From Labia minor (taxonomy: Eukaryota > Arthropoda > Insecta > Dermaptera > Spongiphoridae): 64,000 bases of DNA. Positions 1 through 12,676 of the stretch are shown in pieces. Within the stretch, counting starts at the first letter, position 1; every line of letters begins with the position of its first letter. A program made the position numbers and the translations under genes. Under the pieces are notes generated by a model. That model was not told the DNA's origin. It searched no databases and saw nothing but the letters and a program-made list of their open reading frames with translations. Location of the stretch: contig OY720347.1 of assembly GCA_963082975.1 (NCBI GenBank), forward strand, positions 14,304,225 through 14,368,224. Direction: 5' to 3'.

Positions 1-518
1 TTATTAGAATATCAATTTTGGAATAAAATATATATAACCGTCTTAGATATTTATTTGGAATTTATGCATTATATGTATAAAAAAGTTCCTCTAGAACTAA
101 TTCTCCTGTTTCATCAAAGAATAATTTTTTAAAAATATAAATAAATATATATATATAGTATATTTTATTCTTAGTCTATTCTTCTATTTTTTAAATTTAA
201 TGACATAAAATATATTGTAAAAATTAAAACAATTTTAAAATTTATAGATACCTTAACTATTAATTTGTAAAAATGAATGAAAGCCAATGAATCAATAATA
301 ATTAAGAAAATTAACCTGTCTTATTGTGTTTTTTTATATGTTAAATAGGTATTAAAATAAAATATTACGTTATTGTTTAATAAATTTAATAAAAAAAAAA
401 TTTATTTTTTAATGAAAAATAAACAAATTTGGGCTTCAACGATCATGAAAATTCTTTGCGGAATAATGGTAAAATATATATTAAATTTATAAAATTAATG
501 ACTTTTTGATCAAAATAA
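1..518 (-). other. 3' flank / probable 3' UTR of CSDE1
   Basis: AT-rich sequence downstream of the CSDE1 stop codon (the gene reads leftward). On the minus strand an AATAAA-type signal can be read opposite TTTATT near 402-407. No further exon with clear splice sites was found. A short minus-strand stretch near 84-137 reads KKLFFDETGELVLEEL, faintly like the start of a cold-shock core, but it is short, AT-driven and lacks a convincing acceptor. Confidence 0.5.
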
Positions 519-3500
519 TTAAAATTGACCTTTAACTGCATCAACAGTAGCTTTTCTCTTTTTGCGAACAGCAATAATGTTTGCAGCTCGTCCATCAGAA
601 TCTATTTGGAACGTAACAGGATCTCCGACTTGAAGTAATTCACGCTCATTAGCAAGACCAGTAATTCCGAATTCATATTCATTTGGTGGATTCTCATCAT
701 CATCGTCATCTTCTAAGGGATTTTCCGCAATGAGTCCTGCATATTGAGTTTGATCTGGATTTACACTTCGAAGAGGTCGGACAACAGTTCCATCGAGAAC
801 TGGACCTTGAAGATCAGCGATTACTATAGTTCCGCGAGGCAAAACTCGAACATTTTCAGCAGAAAGACAGCTACCAGAAGATCCTCGAGTAGCCAAATTG
901 TATTCCACTTCAAATCCTAATTCGAGAGTATTAGCATCACCTTCAAAGTTACTATAATAGATAAATAATTTTAATTAATAGGGACATAAATAAAGAAAAT
1001 TATTATAAATATCAAATATTCTACCTAAAATGGAAGAAAACTTCACGATCATGTTCAATTGTTTCTATAAAACCAAAACTGTCCTTTAAGGCTGCGATGA
1101 AACCTTGACATAATGGATAATTGTTTAAACGAGATCCAAGACCATTTTTTTGAGATTTGGCAATAACTTGTACTTCGGTAGCAATAAGTTCTTTGTTGCG
1201 TTTAACTTGACTTATATTAAATTCAACCTATATTTACAAACAATAAGTTGGTAAATTAAACTATTTTATTTAATTAGTTTTATTAATTACAATAATTTAC
1301 CTTATCCCCTGTTCGAGGATAAGCTTTGGGATCACAATCTTTAGAAAAAAAGAAAATAGTTTTTTTATTTCCATCTTCTTGATAATGAATAATGCCATAA
1401 TCATTAGATTTTTCATTTCCTGGAGACTAAATAATTTAAATATTAGAAATGTATATTCAACTTTTAATTATGTATGTTTACTATTTATTAATGAAAAATA
1501 CCTGAGATTTTGAAGGGGAACGTGGACTATATCCATGAGATGCTTCTTTATAAACATAACCTTTTAGATTTTCTTCAAGTGGTGTTTCAAAGCGTACTGT
1601 GCCTTGTGGAAGATGCTTAATTCTAATTGCACTTTGTCGATTGTTACTATAAGATGATTGATCCTGAGATACAGTAAATTCAACTTCATCTTCTAGTAAT
1701 ATTTCTCTATCCACATCAAGAATTTCATTAAAATGAAAGAATAATCTAGTATCTCGATCAACACATCTTAGAAAACCAAAGCCCTCTTTTATTGAAGTTA
1801 CTACTCCTTGTTCTCTCCTTTCCCCAGAAACCAAAAAAGATTCATCCAGAAGAAGAATATTTGTTGCTCTTTGTAATTGATCTCGGCGATCGGTAGCGAT
1901 TCGAAATTGCACCCAATCGCCATGTCTTAAAAAAATAATATTTCATTAATTTTTAATTTAAAATATATATTATATTACATGTATAAGTTATTAATTCATT
2001 ACTAATATTTTAATTTCAGCATTTTCTAATATATTAGAGAAAACATAAAATTACAAACACATTATTTATAATCATTGAAGTAAAACTTTGATAGTGTATA
2101 TTATTATTCAATATTACCTCTATATAGGAATAATAATTATCCATATTTTTTATACTATTCAATAAAAAATGCTTACTTAAGAGTAAAATCGCCCCTTTGA
2201 TCTTTATCTCCAAAAGGTATTTCAACTTCAGAATGGTCTGGAGCTCTATAACGAATTCGCCCTGGAAGGGGGTCGTTTTGATGTCTAGCTTGAGGACCTC
2301 CACCTCTCTCAAGAGGTTTTAGCACCTGTCCTTTTACTGTTTCAGGTGAAACATCTTCAAAAATAACAGATCCAGGTTCAAGACGTGTAATGTTGCAAGC
2401 AACTTCCTTACCCTATTAAAATAAATATATTCATTAAATAGACATAATCATCTATCGATTGTACTAGAATCAATGTTTGGAATTTGATAAAAGATAATAA
2501 GTTTCATTACATTGCGAGTTAATATAATGAATTCAACATCATCTCCAGGGCGAAGATCTTCCTTCATTGATTTTGCTTCACTAAAATGAAAAAATATTTC
2601 TTTTACAACGTCGGCTCTTTCGATAAAACCAAAATTCTCTTTCATTGAGCAAACAACACCCTGATATTTAACAGGGTGGGCTGGGTTTTCTAAGCGAATA
2701 TGACAGGCACCAAGATTTCCACTAAAATATATAAAAGGGTTTAAGAAGAAAATAAAAGAAAGTAATATAAGAATTTACTTACCGTGGATTGGCGGCTATT
2801 TGAAAACTGACTTTATCGCCTGATCTGAGGGTCACATTTCCTTCTACATCATCTTTATTATATGGAAGAAAAAAACATTCTCCTCTATTCTCATAACTAA
2901 TTCGCCCTTGAGTGTCTCCAGAGCCTTCGGTGCGTACTTCTGTTGTTACAGTTCCAGTAACTCGCTCTTCACTCATCACCTGTTCACATTTAAAGTGATT
3001 TGTTATTTTATTCTTTCTTTATTTAATATTGAAATAATTCCATCTTAATTTTAAAAATAAATGATTTTTAAGCTTGTCATATAATCTAATTATAATACAT
3101 ATTTATATTTTAATTTTCAAAGAAATAAATAATAAATATAATTGAATATTACCACTTCAGGTGCTATTTTTGTTACAGCACTGGCTATTGGTTTACCAGT
3201 ACGGCGATCATAAGTCATTTCGAATTCTACTGGATCCCCGATTTTAAGATGTTCTATATTTCCATTAAATTGACTGAAATGAAAGAAAAGTCTTGCTTGT
3301 CTTTCGCAACATTGAATAAATCCATATGAATGCTAAAAAAATAAAATATTAAAAAATCACAATATAAATATAAATAACATAATAGTTACCAATAGTTTTT
3401 CAATAATTCCAGTTTCTCTTGTTCCTTGATTATTTTGTGAGACTTCTGTATAAGAGGAAGAATTTGTAGGGGTGTTAGAAATAGATTCTCCATTAAATAA

Positions 3501-3902
3501 ATTATTTGTTCCTTCATTGGTGCTAAAGGTTCCAATATGAAATCGTCCAGCAGAACGAGAACTGCTCAAAGCCGGATATGCATTATAATTCGATGAAAAA
3601 TGATTGGTCGATCCAGATTTAGGGCTATACATATTATTTGGTGAATCTTTTGGTGATATCATGCCAGCTTGAAATGAATTGTTAGGGCTTGTACTTTCTT
3701 TGGGAGGCATTATCCCACCAGCGTAATGGCTGTTACTATTAGAACTTCCGTTATGGAAAGAAGTTCCATTTGGTGAACTGCTGTGAAAATTTTGAGACGA
3801 ATTCTGATTGTTAGAGATCGTCATTGACTTATAATCGAGTATTGCTGTGTCCGAGTTCATGATTGGCGGCTGGAAGGATTTCCACTGAGGATTATTGGAC
3901 AT
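519..3902 (-). CDS. CSDE1: Cold shock domain protein E1 (CSDE1/Unr), nine coding exons
   Basis: Cytoplasmic RNA-binding protein of the Unr family, which binds purine-rich single-stranded RNA and controls translation and mRNA stability (in Drosophila, msl-2 repression with SXL). Exons read from the splice sites: 3902-3390, 3332-3153, 2979-2783, 2721-2511, 2412-2177, 1925-1502, 1426-1301, 1227-1025, 951-519. They join in frame to about 840 residues. A Ser/Asn-rich low-complexity N-terminus (1-165) is followed by cold-shock cores with YGFIQ...FFHF (about 170-230), FGFIE...FFHF (311-367), FGFLR...FFHF (484-545) and FGFIE...FFHF (667-725), with degenerate cold-shock-like spacers between them. A final spacer contains VRPLRSVNPDQTQYAG, as in vertebrate CSDE1. 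The frame ends ATVDAVKGQF-stop, exactly where animal orthologues continue into a fifth cold-shock core, so that domain is missing or lies in an exon I cannot see. The ATG at 3902 opens the long frame. Confidence 0.95.
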
Positions 3903-4941
3903 AGTCTTTTGAAATTTATTTTATTTATTTTTATAACGTTTTCTTTGTCCTTTATATAATTAATATATATATATATTTATATGTATATATATATACATAT
4001 AAATATATATGTATATATATAGAATTAATATATATAATATATACACATTTAAGTATATTTATGATAATTTCAATATACGAATGACTTATCACAGAGGGTT
4101 GAATTGTTTTATTCGAAAAGCCTTTTCTAGGCTTTTTCTTTTATTTTATTATGTTATATTACAATATTTAAATAGAAGTGTTCAATTTCAACGAATAATA
4201 AAAATGATGGTAGTATGATGTTAATTCCGAAGAATATAAAGGGCGAACACGATCCAAATATAGGTTTCACTAGTTAACCAAAGTAGAAAGAAAGTTAGCA
4301 AAATCCTCAGATGTCTTCAATGCGTGCTGAGTTCGGATTGTGTTTGGCTTCTGTAATTTTTTACTTGATCGTTGTTTCAAGTTTTTTCTAATCTAATTGT
4401 TACACAAGCTGAAAAAAAAATAGATTTTTTTTTTTGTAAAAAGAAAATTATAATTCTAAATATTATCTAATTATAAATCATTTATAGGTTAAATTATAAA
4501 AATAAATATTGAATTATACATAATAAAGTTAGTTATATGTGATTAAAATAAAAAGAAGTGAAAATCTATTATATATTCATATTTATGAAATAAAGGATTA
4601 AAATAAAATTGGTCAAATACAGAGTATAAGGTCAAATATTTGGGTCAACGAACTTTTATAATTAGTTGTTTCAGAATATAAAATAAAATAAAATTTAAAA
4701 TAATGGGTGTAAAACTTGAAGATTTTATAATTTATAAAATAAATATATTAACATGTACAAGTTTGTGTAAAAAAAATGTGAGTAGGTCTAATTGTTTCCT
4801 TTATTTTTTGATTATAAAATACACTTTTCAAAGAATAAATTATGTATATACATATAAAGAAAATAATAATAAATTAAATTTGATAAAAAAATATTAGAAC
4901 AAAGTTAAAATAAAAGCAAAAATAAATGAAAATGAACTCAC
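3903..4941 (-). other. First intron of CSDE1 (AT-rich, TA repeat)
   Basis: Lies between a probable 5' exon ending at 4942 (minus-strand donor GTGAGTT) and an acceptor CAAAAG at about 3906, just before the main ATG. It holds a TA/TATG dinucleotide tract (3960-4050). Short plus-strand frames here are AT-rich and not credible genes. Confidence 0.5.
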
Positions 4942-5132
4942 CACGACACAGCACAGCACTGACGACATGCCGCCATGTTGAATGTCAACAGTGAACAGTG
5001 CAAGTGGGACGAGTGGCCAGCCAGTCGCGCAGCAGCAGCGCAAAGGCAAAACTAACCAATATTTTGCTGCTTAACTATCAATTCAACCATCATTTATTTT
5101 CATATTTCCATCTTTATTTCTATTTCTACAAA
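4903..5132. promoter_or_regulatory. Shared divergent promoter of CSDE1 and ATXN3
   Basis: A GC-enriched island stands out from AT-rich flanks between the divergent genes: the CSDE1 5' exon ends at 4942 on the minus strand and the ATXN3 start codon is at 5133. It includes CAGCAGCAGCG and a minus-strand AACATGGCGGC, which resembles YY1/Pho sites found near starts of housekeeping genes. No TATA box is obvious. Promoter function is inferred from position and composition. Confidence 0.55.
4942..4990 (-). other. Probable CSDE1 5' exon with upstream ATGs
   Basis: Read on the minus strand, this GC-richer segment ends at a canonical donor (G|GTGAGTT, exon end 4942). It holds two ATGs. The first (4976), in the context AACATGGCGGC, opens an 11-codon frame that would stop at the splice junction. 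The second (4968) gives 27 nt ending exactly at the donor. If joined to an acceptor at 3906 it would be in frame with the main ATG and add MSSVLCCVVT. The transcription start is not determined. Confidence 0.45.
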
Positions 5133-7454
5133 ATGGAAGTGATTTTCCATGAGAAGGTATTCTTATTTTAATTAGTTTTTCATATTTTCAAATTTTTTAA
5201 TACCTATATTTATATATTTTAATATATAGTATGTATATATTTTATACTTCTATATATTCTTATCTTAATTTAGAACCGTTTTAAATTTTGTATCTTTTTA
5301 CCAATATTATTTCATTAATGCTAGTTTTAATATTAATTTTATTTATAATGCTTATTATGGCACCTTTTTTCAAATTTTAGCAAGAGGGATCATTATGTGC
5401 ACAGCATTGTTTAAATGCATTACTTCAAGGATCATATTACACTCCAGTTGATCTTGCTACCCTTGCACAACAAATGGATAACGAAGAAAGATTAAGGATG
5501 GCTGAATCAGGAGTTGATACGGAAGATTATCGACGTTTCATTGAGGTTTTGAATCATGAATCTTAATTCAAATTCAAGAACCTAATATATTGTTAATTCT
5601 ATATTTTTCTTTTTTAATTTTTTAATTATTTCATTACTAAAATTAATAACGAAAGATTATTTTAAAATTATTTAGTAAATGTCAAAATAATAAAATCAGA
5701 TCACATAAGTCCATTATGAAAAATATATATTTATGTGAGAGAAAAGTTTTAAATTAAATTTAATTTATTGTTATTATAAAGCACAAACATTATTTTATAT
5801 ATTTTTATTATAATTTCTTTTCTTATATAATACAATTTTAGACTTGTATTTCATCATTTTTTTAGCAACCTTCTGGAAACTATGATGACAGTGGCTATTT
5901 TTCTGTTCAAGTTATAAGCAGTGCTCTTGAAGTTTGGGGTTTAGAGCTTGTACCTTATTCTAGTACTGAACCAAGGGCATTACAAGCTCAAAAAGATCCA
6001 TGGTTTGTTTTCATTTTTTTAAATTAATGAATGATTAAGGTAAAAATCCTCAATGTTTATATTATAAAAAAATCTTATAACTAGAAAATAATAATAACTT
6101 GTTTAGATTTTCAAATAATTAAAATTGAAACTAAATTTATAATTTTTTCCTCTTTTACTTTAATTGTTTTAATCTATTTAATTTCAATATTCAATAATGA
6201 GAAAGAAAAAAGTTGATCTTTTCTTTATTTATAGAAGATATAGGTTGAAAATTAATATATTAAATAAATAATTTTATTAGATAAAATGATATATTTTAAT
6301 TCATATCTTTCAGCCAAATGAGAGCCTTTATTTGTAATTATCGAGATCATTGGTTTACCATAAGAAAATTAGGAAATCAATGGTTCAATCTCAATTCACT
6401 TTTAACTGGTCCAGAACTTATAAGTAATACATATCTTTCAATGTTTTTAGCACAGTTACAACAAGAAGGTATACAATATTAATTATTGAATTAAGATTTG
6501 TTTTTTAAAATTTTTTTTCATTTTTCAGGATTTTCAATTTTTGTAGTTTTTGGAATGTTTCCCGAATGCGAGGCAGACAATTTATTAAAAATCACACCTG
6601 CTATTCAGGTCAATAAACCAAAACGTATTACTCCAGGAAATAAAAATGAAAACACTGCTTCCAAACCTAACTATGATGAAGACGTAAAGAAAGCAATAAC
6701 TGCCAGTTTAAATGAAACTAGTGATGAGGAAGAACAATTACAAAAAGCGCTTCAAATGAGTCTAGAAGTTATCAATGATGATCATGATAATTTAGGCAAC
6801 AAAATTTTATCAAGAACAGAAAGTGAAGAAGATCGAATTAATTTACAAAAAGCACTTCAACTTAGTTTACAAACTGATGATGGGGAGAGTCCAGAAGAAG
6901 ATGAAGTTAAATTGGAAAAAGCCACGAAATTGAGTTTACAATGTAAGTATAATTGTATTGCTTAATAATAAGAATTCAATATTTTGAAAACAACTTTGAT
7001 CTTCTTTAAGTTTAAAACTATTGTAACTGTTTAATAACATTTATATCTTAATTATTTAAGAAAGTATAATAGTTAAAATGTAATCTTCAATTTTTAAATA
7101 TACATTCAATTTAAATATTGATTAGACAATCCCTTAGCATAAAAAGTGCTCACATATTAGAATTAAAATATATCAGTAAAATCAGTTTATCAATATTGAC
7201 TGATTAGTGCTAATTTATCTATCACTAGACTACCAACAAAATATTAATTATTATATAATATTAATTTCTATCTACACAGATATTAAATAGAAAAATTATT
7301 AAATTAAAACTTGTATTTTTTAGGTTGCGATGAAACCAATGATTCACAAATAAATCAAGAAGAACTTAGAAGAAAGCGATTAAATTATTTAGAAAGTCCT
7401 AGAATTAATCAAACATCTCTTCCTTCCTCTTCGAAAAATTCACTAAATACTTAA
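5133..7454 (+). CDS. ATXN3: Ataxin-3, Josephin-type deubiquitinase, six exons
   Basis: Cysteine protease that trims ubiquitin chains in nucleus and cytosol; known partners of the family include p97/VCP. Exons: 5133-5156, 5381-5545, 5866-6002, 6314-6468, 6529-6942, 7324-7454, all with GT/AG ends, joining to 341 residues (human protein about 361). The Josephin domain occupies residues 1-180 and begins MEVIFHEKQEGSLCAQHC with catalytic Cys14 and oxyanion Gln9. The catalytic His is in NYRDHWFTIRK (about 121) and the Asn in QWFNLNSLLTGPE (about 136). Ubiquitin-interacting motifs follow at about 227-240, 259-275 and 283-298 (acidic lead, then LQKALQMSL-like cores), with a weaker one at 209-222. There is no polyglutamine tract. 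It is divergent from CSDE1 and followed by RSU1 in the same direction. Confidence 0.96.
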
Positions 7455-7959
7455 AACAAAATCTTGATTATTATTACTAGTCATTTGAAAAATAACTATT
7501 AAAATTTTTAACTTGTGTTAGTATTATTTGATGTGTGATCTAATCTTCCTTTGGCAACTAAGTCTAATTTATATATAATTGTGAACCAGTTTTATTATAA
7601 ATATTTTGAACATGTCCTTGTAAGATTTTTTGCAAGAATGAACTAATGGTAAAAGGAATAAGTGCTTTTTGTAAGTTAACTCTGTGTAAATAATGTGTAA
7701 TATATAATACATTTCCATTAACAGTGTATTAAATCAAATATACTAATTTTCTACCAACAATAAAAATCTATAATCTGTTTAAATTGTGGTTTATTTATTA
7801 TTTACCTTATTTATTCTTAAGTTATCTAAAAATAAAATTTTTCAATTTTACTTCAAATTAATTAAAATTATTTAAAAGAGTAGAAAATTTTTAAATCATT
7901 TTATGATTCTTTTTAATTTTATATTAATTCTTTCGTTTAATTTACTTTATTAAAGTTAT
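7455..7959 (+). other. ATXN3 3' UTR and AT-rich spacer
   Basis: AT-rich sequence after the ATXN3 stop. A polyadenylation hexamer AATAAA lies at about 7759-7764 and could end the transcript. The remainder up to the RSU1 leader shows no coding potential. Confidence 0.55.
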
Positions 7960-8683
7960 GTTTAAATTTTAAAGATATTACAAATAATTTGAAAAAAATT
8001 TTTAAAATAAAATCTTATGTAGCTGATGTAGCTTTTGTAACGAGATTTATTGTATATCAAGGTAAGTATATACATACATATTAAACAATTTTGTTTTTCT
8101 TTTGTATATGATTGAGATCAACTAAGGTTTGAATGATTTTATTTAAATTCTTTCCTAATGCAAGTTTGAATAAGATTTCAAATAATTAAAAATATAAAGA
8201 AATTTCCAATAGATCAAATATATATTTATATAGATATATATAAATCTATATATATCTATGAATCATCAAGAAATATAGCTTTTGTCTTTAACACAAACCA
8301 ACCAATTTGCTTTACTTCCTACAAACCATATATTTAAAATATTTAATCGAAGAGAGCATGGTTATAAATATCCAATATAATTAAAACCTCATTAAATAAC
8401 AATTTAAAACTAATTTTATAGGTGTAATTATTATTTGCATTAAATTCATAAAAATAATTATTCTAAGATTTTTTTTATTTAATTATCATAATTTTTAATT
8501 TAAATCGTATATTTCTAAAGTAAAGTAAATGCTCCTTCTTTATTTAACTTCTTTGACAGGAGTGACGTTTTGTGTAGGCAGTGTAGTTGTGAGTGTGTGT
8601 GCGTGATTTCTTATCTACAGAACGATAATTTTCTCTACGAAATGAACCAAGCCCCAGTTTCGTGTATTCCAAACACAGGGAAG
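7960..8683 (+). promoter_or_regulatory. RSU1 promoter and 5' UTR with a likely leader intron
   Basis: A strong donor (ATCAAG|GTAAGTATA, intron from 8062) and an acceptor (CTTTGACAG|GAGTGACG, exon from 8560) suggest a noncoding first exon ending at 8061 spliced to the start-codon exon. The intron holds a TA-rich palindromic stretch (8220-8260). The exact transcription start is unknown. Confidence 0.45.
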
Positions 8684-10944
8684 ATGTCGAAGGCAAAAAA
8701 AGTTATCGAGGAGGCTAAAGAAATTCAAAATCCGGAGTTAGATCTTGCGGATAAAGGCATTTCTACTTTTGAAGAGATGCCAGGATTATGTGAGTACAAA
8801 TATGCAAGCCAATTGCTTGAAGCTGACCAAATTTGGTAACTTGTTCCAAAAATGGGCATGTCTATTATGGCAACCCATGACTTAGTGCATTATTTTTTTT
8901 TAAATATTTTTATCTTAAATATATAAATGTTATTAATTAGGCCTGATTTGTTAAAATATTCTTTATTTTTTCAGTGAACATGTTAAATATTACTCGTCTC
9001 ACTTTAAGTCATAATAAAATCCAAGGTACATGTGATTTTGACATTTAAATTTAACATGCAATTTATAAAATTTAAAAATTCTAGTTGTACCTCCGGGTCT
9101 AGCAAATTTGGTGAATTTAGAAATTTTAAATTTTTTTAATAATCATATTGAAGATCTTCCAACGTCATTATCATCCATGCCTAAACTACGAATTCTTAAT
9201 TTAGGGTAATATTTCTTATTAAATCATGTACATATATTTTATATTTTTTTAAAAATATTTTTCTTTCTTTTATAGAATGAATAGAATTACATCTCTCCCA
9301 AGAGGATTTGGTGCCTTTCCAGTTCTAGAAGTTCTCGATTTAACATATAATAATATTTCGGAAAAAACGTTACCTGGGAATTTTTTTATGTTAGGTATAT
9401 AAATATTAATACACCATTTTTATTTATTTTAAATTAATAAGTTATTTCTTAATTATATTTCAGAAACGCTTCGTGCTCTATTTTTGGGTGATAATGATTT
9501 TGAAATATTACCTCCTGAAATTGGATTATTAAAAAATCTTCAAATTGTAATTTTATAACTTTTCATTCATATATCATAGAGTTCATCAAATGCATTTAAA
9601 ATTGATATGTGGATATATATCTTAATCTTTTGCTTTTCGTTTTGTTTTTAGTTGGTGCTAAGGGAAAACGATTTAATCGAGATTCCGAAAGAAATTGGCG
9701 AATTAACTCGATTACGTGAATTACACATACAGGGAAATCGTTTAACCGTTCTTCCACCTGAAATTGGTAAATTTATAATTAATATGTTTATTAATAAAAA
9801 TAATTCATGATTGTGTGTGTGAATAATAACTTTTATTTATGAATTTAATTTTCTGTAAATATAATTTTTTTATTGATGGCATTAGGGAAACAACTTTTTA
9901 GAATAAACTCAGATAATTTTAGATTTTGTGCATATATGATACTTAGCATAGTAGCAAATTAATCTAAAGTAAATTCTGAAATAGAGTCATTAGTTGGAGT
10001 CAGGAGTGGTAACCGTTACAGAGATTCCAATGATAACTGAAAGCTATAAATCTCTTTAATTTCAAGATAATTAAATATAATCTAAATCTCAGACACCAGC
10101 TCTTATTGAAATTATAGAATCGAGAGGATAACAGGATATCATCATCAGTCGGAATGATTCTTCACAAATAATGCTGACCATATCTTTACTAGTACTTTAA
10201 TACTATATTCTTATTAATTATTTAAACATTATTATTATTTTAGTCATTTAAAAAGAAAACAAAAAAACTATTTTCAATTTTATTATTTCTTCAAGGAAAT
10301 CTGGATCTCGTGAGCAATAAATCAATTATTAAAATGGAATATAATCCATGGGTTGCTCCAATAGCAGATCAACTTCAAGTTGGTATCTCACATGTCATCG
10401 ATTATATTAGAACAGATACATACAAATTGTAAGTATTATAGATATGTTAAAAATATTTTTCAATATTTATATTTTATTTTCAAAGCTCCTATACTTTTAT
10501 TAATTTATAATTTTAATAATCAAATAAAAAATATTAATCATGTATTATTACAATTTCATTCAAATCCTTAATATTAAGTTATTAAGTTGAATTACTATTA
10601 GCTATTCCGTAAGTCAACAATTACAACTATAAACAATAGAGTGAGAATGTAGATTTGCTAGATATACTAGAAATTATAAATATAAATACTAGAAACAAAT
10701 TGTCTATTCTTTATTTTAATTTTTAAATTTTTATTAGGTGAATTATTACATATTTATTATATATGGCATTAAATTCAAACATTAATATTTTACTCTCTTA
10801 AAATAAATGAATTTTCATTAACTCTTATATTAAATTATTGATTTTATTTTTTTCAGCCTCTATAATCGCCACATTAATGCAAAAGCGCCGCCTCCAGAAA
10901 AGTATCTGGATAAATCTAAAAAATTATCCCGTATTACCAGTTAA
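8684..10944 (+). CDS. RSU1: Ras suppressor protein 1, leucine-rich-repeat adaptor, eight exons
   Basis: LRR protein that binds PINCH in the integrin-linked-kinase/PINCH/parvin adhesion complex and was first described as a suppressor of Ras transformation. Exons: 8684-8789, 8975-9025, 9085-9205, 9276-9394, 9464-9546, 9652-9766, 10296-10428, 10857-10944, joining in frame to 271 residues (human 277). The N-terminus [20 protein letters not shown] is followed by about seven LRRs with LxxLxLxxNxI signatures, for example [45 protein letters not shown] and [20 protein letters not shown]. Then comes the family C-terminal region with [18 protein letters not shown] and a basic tail ending KKLSRITS. The ATG at 8684 matches the family N-terminus. 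An in-frame ATG at 8642 would add 14 residues. Confidence 0.96.
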
Positions 10945-11022
10945 ATAGCCGTGTTGAACGAGGTTTTCAAAAAGGTTTTATTAAACCTTTTTGAAAAATT
11001 TTATAAAGAATTTTATATAAGA

Positions 11023-11054
<32 letters not shown>

Positions 11055-12420
11055 CGCGTTTTGAGAAATTTACATAGATTTTATATTAAATTGAAACGCT
11101 TAAAAATCACTGCTAAATCATTGCAATTTTCTTTATAATTTCTAATACTAAGTCCATGACGATTTTATTTTAATTCATTATTTATTTAGATCGAGAAGTT
11201 CTATTGGACTACCACATGAACCACTTTATCATTATACTACTAATTTTCTGTGTATATATTTGATAATCCTTAAATTAATATCAATCTATAATTACTTTAT
11301 TTTAAATTTTTATTTGCTATCAAATCAATGTGTTTATTAATCTTACATCTTAAGAATTTTTAATAATATAAATTTTAACATTTTTTAAATTAATTTCTTT
11401 ATTCATAACAAAATCACAATAGCCCATGTTGTTGAATGAAAAATATATCTTTTTTTAAAGAAACATCCCTTTTTTATTAGATATTTTGCAAAATATAAAT
11501 TAATATAATAATTATGATAAAAAATGATATACTATAATAAAATTATAGAAATTTAAAAATATTAAAGTTAATTAATATATTTATTTTTTTAAAATAAATT
11601 AATATATATATATATATATTAAGAAGATAATTTATATAAATAATTTACATATAATTATTAATGCCTTCTTCACTGCCTTATAAATCATATATTAATATTG
11701 CTTATAACATTTGATATATCATAATGTATTTATACCTATATAATATACATATTTATTATCTCCTTAAAGCTTTAATTTATTATAAACTTAATATTTATTA
11801 ACCTTGAATTAAGAGAAGTGGAAAAAATTAATCCATTTTGCTTTAAAAAAATAATATCTTCTTATATATACAAGATTTTAACAAATCTTGAAGAAATCTA
11901 ATTAAGAATCTTTTAGTATTTTTAGTTCTATGGACTAACGATTGATAAAATTTCATCTTTTAAAAGGTTAATAATAATAAATAATACTAAATATTTTATT
12001 AATTTTTAATTTTTAAAAATTATTTTTATGCATTTCATACTCAAACAAAAAAATATTGAAATCCTTATTATAATATAATTTAAGATGTGTATTTTTAAAA
12101 ATATTTTATTTTTTGAAAATATATTTATGATATTTTTGATTATTGTATTTTCAAATGTTTAAATTAAAAATTGATTTTTATATATTTTATTATATATATT
12201 TTTGAATTTTTATGGATAAAATTATAAAAGCGATAATTTAATAAAATTGTTTATATTTTTAACCACAATATCTTTATAAAAATATTTATTTATATTTTCT
12301 ACCTCTAACAAATTATTAATCATAAATCTATTAAATAAATTTAAATTATAAATTTAGTCTGAGATTTTAAGATAAAGAAGTTAATATTTTTAATAAAACT
12401 TTAGGTACATCCAAGAAGAT
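10945..12420. other. RSU1 3' flank and AT-rich gap
   Basis: No gene seen. It begins with a short hairpin (AAAAAGGTTTTATTAAACCTTTTT, about 10968-10992; 3' UTR or terminator-like), followed by a TA tract (11023-11055), another at about 11604-11620, and otherwise AT-rich sequence with no supported exon. Confidence 0.5.
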
Positions 12421-12676
12421 CAGTGGCGTATAAAGATCGTCTTGGGCCTCTAGGCATTATGTTTGCCCCCTCCCCCTTTATATGCAATATTTTTTGTTCT
12501 ATCCATTATCACTACACATTTAAAAAAATTTAATATAGAAAAATTTGCAAATTATACTCTATTTTTAAATTGAGTTACAGAGTAGACTTACAATTATAAA
12601 CAGAAAATAAAAATGTAATAATTACAAACAAATTTTACTCTTCTATACCGGGGCCTAAGTGGCCAATCCGCCACTG
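12421..12676. mobile_element. hAT-like MITE with CAGTGGCG ends
   Basis: Starts CAGTGGCGTATAA and ends CCAATCCGCCACTG, so the termini are inverted (CAGTGGCG/CGCCACTG), a typical hAT end. Flanking 8-mers AAGAAGAT and AAGTTCAT match at 5 of 8 positions, so a target duplication would be degraded. It has G/C-rich subterminal blocks and no transposase: a 256-bp non-autonomous element. Confidence 0.7.

Noticed and set aside
84..137. KKLFFDETGELVLEEL on the minus strand as a missing CSDE1 exon
   Set aside because: Only the KKLFF start resembles a cold-shock core and it is encoded by AAAAAATTATTCTTT; no acceptor, and the frame ends shortly after.
2034..2312. Minus-strand ORF of 92 codons
   Set aside because: It overlaps CSDE1 exon 2412-2177 in another frame and runs into the intron; a shadow of the real gene.
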